Origin: an uncultured Granulosicoccaceae bacterium
GTDB taxonomy: Bacteria; Pseudomonadota; Gammaproteobacteria; Granulosicoccales; Granulosicoccaceae
Reading direction: 5' to 3'
Assembly: GCA_938041955.1 (NCBI GenBank)
Contig: CALISD010000016.1
Location: 26,230-90,229, forward strand
DNA: 64,000 nucleotides
The translations under genes and the position numbers were made by a program. Shown here piece by piece: positions 55,363 to 64,000 of the stretch (position 1 is its first letter; every line of letters starts with the position of its first letter). Below the pieces are notes generated by a model. The model was not told the DNA's origin and did no database searches. It saw nothing but the letters and a program-made list of their open reading frames with translations.

Positions 55363-56400
55363 TCAGTGTTTGTCGATTGACTCCAGAATGCCTCTGGCCG
55401 GAGGGCCGGTGATTAGATCGATGACTTCTCCCTGTCTGAAAACAGTGATGGAGTAAGCCTGATCATCCTCCAGTTCCAGTGTCGATGCTCTGATTAGCGA
55501 GAAATCATGCGGTGTTTTACACACGAGCCCATTGATTTCAAGAATAAGGTCGCCGCCGAGCAGCAAGCTTTGGCCGGCGATCTCAGCAGGTATGGTACCG
55601 GCGTTAAGACCGGCTTTTGCCACCATTGATTCTGCATTGACTCTCTGTACCAGTAGTCCGGCTTGCGGGTAGTTGAGCGCCCTGGCGACGTTATCGTCAA
55701 GCATGATTCCTTCAAATCCGGCCAGCACGCCTGAACTATTAAGGAGTGCCCGTCGCGCGGTGTTGCTGGAAGTAGCAAAGCCGATACCGTCAAAGCCACC
55801 GCTTTTTGTCAGGATGAAGCTTACAATACCGATGACTTCTCCCTGGGTGTTAAACATCGGACCACCTGAATTACCGGTGTTAATTGCGGTATCGGTCTGA
55901 AGAAATTCGATGGGTATACCACCGACCATGAGGCCCTTGTTCATCCGCCCAGACAGATGACCCACACTTAGCGTTTGAGAAATACCGAACGGCGCACCGA
56001 TGATAAACACCTCACTGCCAATAGGAGTGTCGTTTGAATCGGCCAGCACTGCGATTTGCGGGGCCGGGTGACTCTCGCGCAATTTAATCAGTGCGACATC
56101 GCTGGCCTTGAGAGAGGAAATAACATCGGCTTTGATTCTCTTGCCGTCAGTGAAGAGTACTTCAATCGCCTGTGCACCATCCACCACGTGTGCCGCAGTG
56201 AGAATTTGATCTTTTTCAATCAACACACCAGACCCGATGCCCAGAGACGCATTTGCCGCATCCTGCCCGGAGGGCACTGTAGCGGTGAACACCGTGACAA
56301 CGGATGTGGAATGTTTTTCGTAAAGCGCTGCAAAATCAGCATTGTTGCTGGCATGGCCTAGATGTGAAAACAACAGGATCAGGAAAAAGAGAACACGCAT
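55363..56400 (-). CDS. Exported trypsin-like (S1C/HtrA-like) serine protease with PDZ-like C-terminus
   Basis: Signal peptide; His LTAAHVV, Asp ASDVALIKL, Ser NTGNSGGPMF catalytic triad. Confidence 0.9.
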   Translation of the reverse strand: MRVLFFLILLFSHLGHASNNADFAALYEKHSTSVVTVFTATVPSGQDAANASLGIGSGVLIEKDQILTAAHVVDGAQAIEVLFTDGKRIKADVISSLKASDVALIKLRESHPAPQIAVLADSNDTPIGSEVFIIGAPFGISQTLSVGHLSGRMNKGLMVGGIPIEFLQTDTAINTGNSGGPMFNTQGEVIGIVSFILTKSGGFDGIGFATSSNTARRALLNSSGVLAGFEGIMLDDNVARALNYPQAGLLVQRVNAESMVAKAGLNAGTIPAEIAGQSLLLGGDLILEINGLVCKTPHDFSLIRASTLELEDDQAYSITVFRQGEVIDLITGPPARGILESIDKH

Positions 56401-56507
56401 CGTTCGTCTCCGAAAGTGACAGGTGTTATGACCGCGATAGCGGCGGCAGGTTCACAGCAGCGTAACACAGCGAGTGGATGAAACATCGAGCCGGCAAGTG
56501 TTTGAAG

Positions 56508-57656
56508 TTACCGCCAGCTTACTTGTTGGCCGCGAGCCAAACCTTTGTAGCATCCTACGAGGGAGGCTTTGATCATGACCAGCAAATACTTGCAAAAGCC
56601 AATAGCTTTGAAATTCAATAATGAAGGGAAGAATCTTATCAACAGCAACATAGATAAATAACTAATCACAACAATCGATGTAGAGAATAATATCGCTGTG
56701 TTGTTGGTCATCGCCCCACGTAAAAGAACCAGTGCAATAAATAGCACTGCTACCGGTCCTACGATCCATCTCATCACCTTGTGGCAGATAAATTTGGTAG
56801 TGGTCAGTGGTTGCCCTTTTGGCGGCCAGGCGGTCTTGCGTTGCAGGCTCTGGATACCACCGGCAACTATTCTTACTTTGCGGTTGTACTCAGATCGCAT
56901 CTCTGCAAGGTTTTTCTCAAAGCCGAGTGCTTCGGCATCGAAAATCAAACGGCTGCCCTGTTGTATGGCACCCATAGACAATACAAAGTCATCTAGCAGA
57001 GTATCTTTTTGCAGTGGTCGAAATAGCTCACGTCGCAGTGCATACATTGCGCCGTCAGCACCAATCAGATTGCCGGTGTTGCTCTCCAGCTGTTGAATTT
57101 TGTGTTCAATAGAGTAGTAAGCGTTTTCTGCATCTGAGTAACTCAATCCTTCGTTTAGCAAAACAACCTTGCCTGACACAGCGCCAATGGAGGGATCTGC
57201 AAAGTGTCGTACAAGTTTGCGGATAGCGTCATTTTGATACATGACATTTGCATCGGACAGCACCACAAGATCTGTCGTGATGTGTTCCATGCCTTTGTTA
57301 AGGGCAGTGGCTTTGCCTTGATTTACCTGATTGAGAATGGCGGTTATACCGTGTTCCTCAAACTGCTTTGCAATAACGTTGGTATCGTCTGTTGACCCGT
57401 CTGACACCACGATAATATTCAGCAACTCGGTGGGATAGTCCAGCGCCAGGCAGTTTTCGAGTTTTTCCTTTAGCACCGACCCTTCATTGTAGGCGGCAAT
57501 AAGCACTGTCACAGAGGGTGAAAAATCCGGATCTACGGTGTGATTTATTTTTCTAAAGCGCGCGACTACATTTAGCAGCAATGTATATGCGCCAAAGTTA
57601 AACGCTATTATTCCAAATAACAGAGCTAATAAAATATTTACGACGGTCACTGCCAC
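56508..57656 (-). CDS. Membrane glycosyltransferase family 2
   Basis: SVTVLIAAYNEGSVLKEKLENCLAL; VVLSDANVMY; C-terminal TM segments. Confidence 0.88.
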   Translation of the reverse strand: MAVTVVNILLALLFGIIAFNFGAYTLLLNVVARFRKINHTVDPDFSPSVTVLIAAYNEGSVLKEKLENCLALDYPTELLNIIVVSDGSTDDTNVIAKQFEEHGITAILNQVNQGKATALNKGMEHITTDLVVLSDANVMYQNDAIRKLVRHFADPSIGAVSGKVVLLNEGLSYSDAENAYYSIEHKIQQLESNTGNLIGADGAMYALRRELFRPLQKDTLLDDFVLSMGAIQQGSRLIFDAEALGFEKNLAEMRSEYNRKVRIVAGGIQSLQRKTAWPPKGQPLTTTKFICHKVMRWIVGPVAVLFIALVLLRGAMTNNTAILFSTSIVVISYLSMLLLIRFFPSLLNFKAIGFCKYLLVMIKASLVGCYKGLARGQQVSWR

Positions 57657-58603
57657 GCAGCACCCATAAAAAGTGATTGACCACGAGCGGTGAAATAAAC
57701 GTTGAGTAATGCCCAGATACCACTTGCTTGTTGCAGTCTATTGGTGCCTGCGCTTTTTTTGTAGCTCATCAAGCAGAGTGGCAGCTGCCACAGTAATATG
57801 CCCAGCAGTGCCCACCAGGGAGACACTATTCCTGCAATGGTCAGCGCCAGTGCCAACACGATTGTCGCGATAGCGATAATTTGCACTAAGGGGAAAAGCA
57901 AGCTGGGTAGCTCTGAAAATGAAAATCCATGCTTTCTCAGCCCCTCAATGTTACTCACTCCACGCCAGCGCTCTTTCTCGTAAAAACGCTTAACGTTGTG
58001 TGCTTCACCATGGTGAATTGCCTGAATGCCGGGGACGCACCAAATTTCACCATGCTGTTTCAGTCGAATTGCCAGATCGTAGTCTTCGCAGGTAACCAGG
58101 CTGGTATCAAAGCCGTTGACTGCATTGAATGTTTCACGCTGAACAAACAGATTCATAGACTCAAGCCATTCCACTGGCCGAGGTGGGTCTGTAGGGGTGC
58201 CTTTCTTTCTTATCTGATACCAACATTGCTGCACCCAGGTGGATCGAGCTGGAATACCGGGTGGGCTGCCGAAGCAGGTAATTGACGGGTGCCCGACATA
58301 GGGCAGCAATGAATCAAACCAATCAGGAAGTACTGTGCAATCTGCATCTAAGAAGGCCAGTATCTCGCCTTGAGCGTGCTCCGCACCGTAATTGCGCAGC
58401 GCTGCAACAGTGACATCAGGCACGATGAATACGGTGGCTTGATATTTGTTCGCGATCGCGACGGTATTGTCTTCTGAGCCATTGTCGATTACCAGGATCT
58501 CGTAACTCAGATCAACCGAACGAGCGTCACGAATAGAGCGCAGACACGCTTCCAGGTTCTGAGCTTCGTTTTTAACCGGAATTATTATTGAAAGACTAAT
58601 CAC
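57647..58603 (-). CDS. Glycosyltransferase family 2
   Basis: LSIIIPVKNEAQNLEACLRSIRDA; AFLDADCTVLPDWF; overlaps next gene by 10 nt. Confidence 0.9.
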   Translation of the reverse strand: MISLSIIIPVKNEAQNLEACLRSIRDARSVDLSYEILVIDNGSEDNTVAIANKYQATVFIVPDVTVAALRNYGAEHAQGEILAFLDADCTVLPDWFDSLLPYVGHPSITCFGSPPGIPARSTWVQQCWYQIRKKGTPTDPPRPVEWLESMNLFVQRETFNAVNGFDTSLVTCEDYDLAIRLKQHGEIWCVPGIQAIHHGEAHNVKRFYEKERWRGVSNIEGLRKHGFSFSELPSLLFPLVQIIAIATIVLALALTIAGIVSPWWALLGILLWQLPLCLMSYKKSAGTNRLQQASGIWALLNVYFTARGQSLFMGAAWQ

Positions 58604-58916
58604 TGGTATTTGGCCGGAGGTCTACCTGATGTGCGGGTAATCACAATAATACATTCAGTATTGCGTGAGGTGTATGACTATCGCGAGGAGTATACACCTG
58701 GCTTGGCTTGAACACGTTGAATGTGATCACAGCGAAGGGTCGATATTTGATGCGCTTAGGATGGGCCAATCAGATCATGAACCCAATCTCTCTTCAGCGG
58801 CTATCATGGTGATTCATTGACTGGCACATCGGACTATCCTTGAGTAATTAGCGTGTCTTGTGATGGGGTCGTCGGTTGCTATCAGGGGCTAACACCGATG
58901 GGACTATAGATCGGGA

Positions 58917-59876
58917 CTATCGAACCACCTGAGTTCCGCATTTACCCTGCAAGGCAGATACTGCGTCTTCAAGATGAGCAATCACCGCGCGCGTGCCGCC
59001 GCCGTGAATAAAATTGATTGCCGCTTCTACTTTCGGACCCATACTGCCGTCTGAAAACTCTCCGGCTGCGTGCAGTTTTTCGAGTTCTGCACAACTGACT
59101 TCACCCAGCGTTTGTTCCTGCTCTGTGCCGTAGTGAATTCTAACCGCATCTATTGCCGTCAATATAAGCATGGTGTCGATCTGCATCACGTTCGCCATTA
59201 ACGCAGAGGTTAAGTCTTTATCGATCACTGCTTCCACTCCCTTGCGTGTTCCATCACTGTTGCGAATTACAGGGATGCCACCGCCACCGCCGGCAATAAC
59301 AACAGCGCCGCTGTTGGCGATTGTTTCAACCAGGGAGATATCAACAATGTGCTTCGGCTTTGGTGATGGCACCATATAACGCCAGCCTCGTCCGCTGTCT
59401 TCTGCCATGTGCCAACCAAGTTTGTTGTGTACATCCTTAGCTTCTTCTTCACTGTAAAAGAAGCCTACGGGTTTGGTGGGGTTGTTGAAAGCCGGGTCGT
59501 CAGGATCTATTTCCACCTGGGTAAGCAGGCAAACCACATGTCGGCTGTTGTCCACCGCCCGAAGTGCATTTTCAAGGTTCTGCATTAACAGGTAGGCAAT
59601 CCCGCCCTGGCTGTGTGCAACACACACATCCATAGTCATTGGTGGTACGACTTCACTGGACATTACCTGGCGCATCAAAATTTTACCCACCACAGGACCG
59701 TTGCCATGGGTGATGATTAGATGGTTGTCCATCTCAAGGATAGGCAACAAGGCTTTGCCTGTTTTTACAGCGAATTCGATTTGCTGCTCAACTGTGCCTG
59801 GACGGCGAGTAGGGTGGGTCGCATTGCCGCCAATGGCAATTAACACGCGTTCTTTCTTTTCGTCACCGTTATTCAT
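58917..59876 (-). CDS. arcC: Carbamate kinase
   Basis: VLIAIGGNATHPTRRPGTVEQQ; HGNGPVVGKILMRQ; VVIAGGGGGIPVI; KDLTSALMA. Confidence 0.95.
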   Translation of the reverse strand: MNNGDEKKERVLIAIGGNATHPTRRPGTVEQQIEFAVKTGKALLPILEMDNHLIITHGNGPVVGKILMRQVMSSEVVPPMTMDVCVAHSQGGIAYLLMQNLENALRAVDNSRHVVCLLTQVEIDPDDPAFNNPTKPVGFFYSEEEAKDVHNKLGWHMAEDSGRGWRYMVPSPKPKHIVDISLVETIANSGAVVIAGGGGGIPVIRNSDGTRKGVEAVIDKDLTSALMANVMQIDTMLILTAIDAVRIHYGTEQEQTLGEVSCAELEKLHAAGEFSDGSMGPKVEAAINFIHGGGTRAVIAHLEDAVSALQGKCGTQVVR

Positions 59877-59925
59877 CAGATTTTCGTGCTTCGTTGTTGT
59901 TGAACCGCGCTTAGTCTTTTAGCAG

Positions 59926-61167
59926 TTAGGTGTCTAATTCAAATTGACGCAGGAAAGTGATCATTACGTTGAGTGCCGCGAGTGCGTCTTCTTTGGTGAT
60001 GCTCTCGTCCGGGTGGTGACTTAGCCCGTCTTTACAGCGAACAAATAACATCGCCACACGAGTGAGAGATGCCAGTGCCATGGCGTCGTGCCCGGCCCCA
60101 CTTGGAAGAGAGTGTAGTCTGTACCCGGCACTTTTGACCGCATTGCCCAGCTGGCCGCTGAGCCAGCTGTCACACCTGACACCCTTTGCACTGTAAGTAT
60201 TTTGCACCGTGATTTGCAATTGCCGTCTTTTGGCTATTTTTACCAGAGCCTCCTCAATTTGGGCGGTAGCATAGGCACGGTGATTGTCATCGCTTGAACG
60301 CAGGTCTAAAGAAAAAGAAACTTCCCCGGGGATGACATTTTCAGCACCTGGCTTGGCTTTGATTTGCCCCACTGTGCCTACCAGGTCATGTAGGCTGGTG
60401 CAGAGTTTTTCGATTTCGACAATACACTCGCAGGCTCCCGCCAGCGCATCTTTGCGTAAACCCATAGGCACAGTGCCAGCATGGCCCGCTTTGCCGATCA
60501 CTTTGATATTGAATCGAGAGGCGCCCGAAATAGCGGTCACCAGTCCGACCGGCAGGTCCTCACGCTCAAGCACCGGCCCTTGTTCAATATGGCATTCCAC
60601 AAACCCCAGAAAATCACCCGGCTGACGGGTTGCGGAGTCAATAGGTGCAGTGACACCAAAGGCATTTAAGGCCTCTTGCATGCTGATTTTGTCAGCATCA
60701 AGCTCTTGCAGAACACTTTCTTTTAAGGTGCCCGCTATCGCGTGTGAGCCAAGCAGAGTGGACGGGAATCGCACGCCTTCTTCGTCGCAAAAACCGACAA
60801 TCTCAACAGGGTAAGGAAGTGTCTCACCGTGGCTTTGCAGATGCTCAAGGCACATTATCGGTAGCACCACACCAAGCATACCGTCGTAGCGACCGGCATT
60901 GCGTACGGTGTCGAGGTGCGAGCCAATCAACATCGCGGCCTGATTCGGGTCATTGTCTGATCCCTCCAGTCGCCCGATTATGTTGCCAATGGCGTCGGTG
61001 TGAACCTGCATGCCAATATTTTGCATCCAATGACCCACGAGTGCATTAGCGCTTTGGTGTTCCGGGGTTAGCGACCGTCGGGTTAAGTGGTTTGGATTTT
61101 CTGATAGTTGTGCCAATTCATCAATTCTGTCGAATATCAGATCGGCAGCGGATGGGTTGGTATCCAT
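59926..61167 (-). CDS. M20-family Zn-dependent amidohydrolase (allantoate amidohydrolase / N-carbamoyl amino acid hydrolase type)
   Basis: IGSHLDTVRNAGRYDGMLGV; FCDEEGVRFPSTLLGSHAIAG; HIEQGPVLE; LPSGAGHDAMAL. Confidence 0.9.
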   Translation of the reverse strand: MDTNPSAADLIFDRIDELAQLSENPNHLTRRSLTPEHQSANALVGHWMQNIGMQVHTDAIGNIIGRLEGSDNDPNQAAMLIGSHLDTVRNAGRYDGMLGVVLPIMCLEHLQSHGETLPYPVEIVGFCDEEGVRFPSTLLGSHAIAGTLKESVLQELDADKISMQEALNAFGVTAPIDSATRQPGDFLGFVECHIEQGPVLEREDLPVGLVTAISGASRFNIKVIGKAGHAGTVPMGLRKDALAGACECIVEIEKLCTSLHDLVGTVGQIKAKPGAENVIPGEVSFSLDLRSSDDNHRAYATAQIEEALVKIAKRRQLQITVQNTYSAKGVRCDSWLSGQLGNAVKSAGYRLHSLPSGAGHDAMALASLTRVAMLFVRCKDGLSHHPDESITKEDALAALNVMITFLRQFELDT

Positions 61168-61282
61168 GAGCGGCTCGTTTGAAGCGATGCTCAGAGTATC
61201 TCATGCGGTCGGCATCTGTACATGGATGTTTATCGGCCGTTGCCAACGGTCGATAGAAATTCAATAGAATTGGCGGTATTCG

Positions 61283-61552
61283 CTAATTAACGAACATAGC
61301 GCCGGTCACCGGGTTGAAGTAATCTGTCTCATGGTACTCAGCGCCTGCAGCAACCAACGCATAGCAATTACCTTTTGTTACTGCAAAACTTTTGCTCGCG
61401 TAGCCTAGCTTTTCTGCAAGCCGCAGGAAGTCAGACTTGTTCATCCAGGTGGTTGTGTCAGCCGCAGTGCAATGTGGGGAATCCATAGCCACCGTGCTGC
61501 CCAGCATACTCAGTGGCACAAGTAACGCGAAAAGCTTTTTCATGGTCATCAT
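61283..61552 (-). CDS. Small exported PepSY-like protein
   Basis: Signal peptide; WMNKSDFLRLAEKLGYASKSFAVTKGNCYALVAAG...YFNPVTGAMF. Confidence 0.6.
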   Translation of the reverse strand: MMTMKKLFALLVPLSMLGSTVAMDSPHCTAADTTTWMNKSDFLRLAEKLGYASKSFAVTKGNCYALVAAGAEYHETDYFNPVTGAMFVN

Positions 61553-61893
61553 CCGTAAGATTTCGATGGCGGGTATTTATTAGATGGCTTACAACGTGTT
61601 CAGTGAAAACGAATGTGAGGGTAGCCGCTCGAAGGCTTCACTATCCAATGAAAATAATTTATTGCTTAGGCATTGTTGTATTTTTGCGTTTTTTATTATC
61701 AGTAAATCGCGACCTCCAATGCGGGTTAGTGGCATTTTTACAACGTAGAGATTAACGATTGGTCATGCGGCTTCGGACAGTGACAGAGACTTGCTGCGGG
61801 CAGTGACTCCACAAAGCAAGATTATCTGTGTGTTGTTTAATAAAGCCATATCGCTTGCCGAACGGCTACAGCACAAATACGCACTGAGTTTAG

Positions 61894-62910
61894 CTAGTTG
61901 TCGTAGCCTACTTTGTCTGCAAGTTTCACAGCATCGGATCGGTACTTGGCGATTTCAGCCAACGGAAGCTCATCAGTCTTGAATGTACCCCAGGACGTCA
62001 CCAAATCAGACCAGGCCACATCTGCTTTTACCGGGTATTCGTAGTTAGTCTCGGCATAGATACTTTGTGCTGTATCTGAAGACATAAACTCAATGAGCTT
62101 TATGGCATCTTCACGATTAGGTGCTCCGGCCGTGAGTGAGGCGCCACTGATATTCATATGTGTGCCGCGATTAGATTGATTCGGAAATATGATATTGACT
62201 GATTCGGCCCACTTTTTTTGCTCATCATCTGCCAACATCTGACCCATGTAGTAACTGTTGATGATCGCAATATCGCACTCGCCTTGTTTTATCGCTTTTA
62301 CCTGGCCGCGGTCATTGCCTTGTGGTTTGCGTGCCAGATTGTTTTTAACACCGCTCAGCCAGGCACTTGCCTGTTCTATACCGTGGTGCGCAATGATCGA
62401 AGCATTTAACGCCACCATGTAGGTGTGCTTGCCGCTGCGAGTGCACAGCTGAGACTTAAAGTCTTCCTTTGCCAGGTCTTCGTAGTCTTGTATCGCGGAT
62501 GCTTCGACCCGGTCTTTGGATGCGACGATCAGTCTTGCTCTGGTTGACAGTCCAAACCAATGGCCGGTCGGATCTCGAAACTCAGCGGGTATGTTTTTCT
62601 CTAACAGCGTGCTGCTGACCGCTTGCGTCAGACCCTGATCAACCGCTTGGTAAAGTGGCCCGCTGTCTGTGGTTAAGAGTAAATCGGCGGGCGTATTTCG
62701 CCCTTCGTTTTTTAACCGTTCAACCAGGCCTTTTTTGGCAAAAACGGTGTTTACTTTAATGCCTGTCTCAACGGTGAAGGCATCAAATATTGGCTCAATC
62801 AGGAAGGGCTGCCGGTAGGAGTACACGTTGACCTCAGCTACAACAGCCAGTGGAGCAGACAGGGCCAGAGTTGCCACCAATCTCGTGAGGGTGCGTTTGA
62901 GGTGCGTCAT
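61894..62910 (-). CDS. Iron(III) ABC transporter periplasmic substrate-binding protein
   Basis: Signal peptide; EVNVYSYRQPFLIEPIFDAFTVETGIKVNTVFAKKGLVERLKNEG; INISGASLTAGAPNREDAIKLIEFM. Confidence 0.9.
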   Translation of the reverse strand: MTHLKRTLTRLVATLALSAPLAVVAEVNVYSYRQPFLIEPIFDAFTVETGIKVNTVFAKKGLVERLKNEGRNTPADLLLTTDSGPLYQAVDQGLTQAVSSTLLEKNIPAEFRDPTGHWFGLSTRARLIVASKDRVEASAIQDYEDLAKEDFKSQLCTRSGKHTYMVALNASIIAHHGIEQASAWLSGVKNNLARKPQGNDRGQVKAIKQGECDIAIINSYYMGQMLADDEQKKWAESVNIIFPNQSNRGTHMNISGASLTAGAPNREDAIKLIEFMSSDTAQSIYAETNYEYPVKADVAWSDLVTSWGTFKTDELPLAEIAKYRSDAVKLADKVGYDN

Positions 62911-62945
62911 GGTCCTATGATCCTGAGTAAACTCTTAATGAGAAG

Positions 62946-62964
62946 GATAATGAGAATTATTCGC
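62946..62964. promoter_or_regulatory. Fur box upstream of iron-binding protein gene
   Basis: GATAATGAGAATTATTCGC, 15/19 match to GATAATGATAATCATTATC. Confidence 0.75.
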
Positions 62965-63053
62965 ATTGTCAATTAGGCTTTTGTACCATCAGCTGTTTCT
63001 TGATGCACTACACTGAATGGGTTCAGTCGGTCGGTTTTGAGATAGAGGTTTAT

Positions 63054-63647
63054 ATGATTGCGCTTTGGGATTTAGGCAATGTGGTTGTGCAGTGGAATCC
63101 AGAAAAAATTCTCGGCATGCTTCAATTGTCTGAAGACAAAAAAGACGTTTTAAAATCCAGATTATTCGATGGCAGTCTGTGGCTTGATCTGGATCGGGGC
63201 GTCACTACAGAGCCTGAAGTAGCCGCGTTGTTGTCTGCCGAGACACACTTGTCAGCGGATGAAGTGGAGCACTGCTTTGAAACCGTTCGTGAATCTCTGG
63301 TTAATTTTCCGCGCTCCGTTGAATTAATCAAGCAGATGAAGGACGCTGACATACCGATGTACGTGCTATCTAATATGTCGATAGTCAATGCCGGCTATCT
63401 TAGACCGCGTGAGTATTTTGAACTGTTTCAAGGCATTGTGATTTCCGCGGAGGAAAAGCTGATCAAGCCAGATACCTCGCTATTTCAGGTGGTTCTGGAT
63501 CGCTACGCGCTTGATGCTAATAACGTGGTATTTATAGATGACAGCCTGCCGAATATTCACGCAGCAAAATCACTCGGCATGCATGCGGTGCATTTCAAAG
63601 CCACTGATACATGCTATGCCAATATAAGAAAATACTTTACCTTATAG
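63054..63647 (+). CDS. HAD-superfamily hydrolase (YihX-like)
   Basis: IALWDLGNVVVQWNPEKIL; YVLSNMS; VVFIDDSLPNIHAAKSLGMHAVHF. Confidence 0.88.
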   Translation: MIALWDLGNVVVQWNPEKILGMLQLSEDKKDVLKSRLFDGSLWLDLDRGVTTEPEVAALLSAETHLSADEVEHCFETVRESLVNFPRSVELIKQMKDADIPMYVLSNMSIVNAGYLRPREYFELFQGIVISAEEKLIKPDTSLFQVVLDRYALDANNVVFIDDSLPNIHAAKSLGMHAVHFKATDTCYANIRKYFTL

Positions 63648-63683
63648 TTTGCCGAGAGAAGTCAGAGATGCGAGGAATAAGCA

Positions 63684-63974
63684 ATGCTTGAAGAGCGCCC
63701 TAAAGCCACTCCCACGGTGCAGGTTAAAAACGATCGTGTGGTGGTAACGGAATGGCGTTTTCCACCCCAGGGTGAGACCGGCTGGCATCGACATGGTCTT
63801 GATTATGTCGTAGTGCCACAGACGACCGGCCAGTTGCTGCTGGAGACGAAAGAAGGTCAGCACTTTTCGGATCTGGTGACTGGGATCGCCTACTATCGTG
63901 AACTCGGTGTGGAACACAATGTGATCAATCCAAATGATCATGAATTTGTTTTTGTAGAAACTGAAATTCTTTAG
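63684..63974 (+). CDS. Cupin-domain protein
   Basis: TEWRFPPQGETGWHRHGLDYVVVPQTTGQLLL...GVEHNVINPNDHEFVFVETEIL. Confidence 0.8.
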   Translation: MLEERPKATPTVQVKNDRVVVTEWRFPPQGETGWHRHGLDYVVVPQTTGQLLLETKEGQHFSDLVTGIAYYRELGVEHNVINPNDHEFVFVETEIL

Positions 63975-64000
63975 TTTTGCTACCCATTGGGCTGTTTGGA

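Overview
This is a gammaproteobacterial-type chromosomal window spanning the replication-origin neighbourhood. The core block is sthA (partial), benE, argH, hemC/hemD, ubiD, prlC, then gyrB-recF-dnaN-dnaA on the minus strand. After a strand switch come rpmH-rnpA-yidD-yidC-mnmE, mnmG-rsmG-parA-parB, the complete atpIBEFHAGDC operon and glmU-glmS on the plus strand. I found two parS-like palindromes inside recF and DnaA-box clusters flanking dnaA. From about 42 kb onward the content is accessory. The two most interesting loci there are: (1) 48272-50016, a translationally coupled pair of exported proteins that looks like a miniature, split copper amine oxidase (TPQ-position Tyr, HxH and distal His all at canonical spacing); (2) 50125-61167, a same-strand set encoding the FdrA/DUF1116/DUF2877 oxamate carbamoyltransferase-type subunits, a PucG-type aminotransferase, carbamate kinase and an AllC-type amidohydrolase. 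The second locus suggests an allantoate -> ureidoglycine -> oxalurate -> oxamate + carbamoyl phosphate -> ATP route, interrupted by a protease and two glycosyltransferases. All family calls come from reading the translated sequence; no database search was run.
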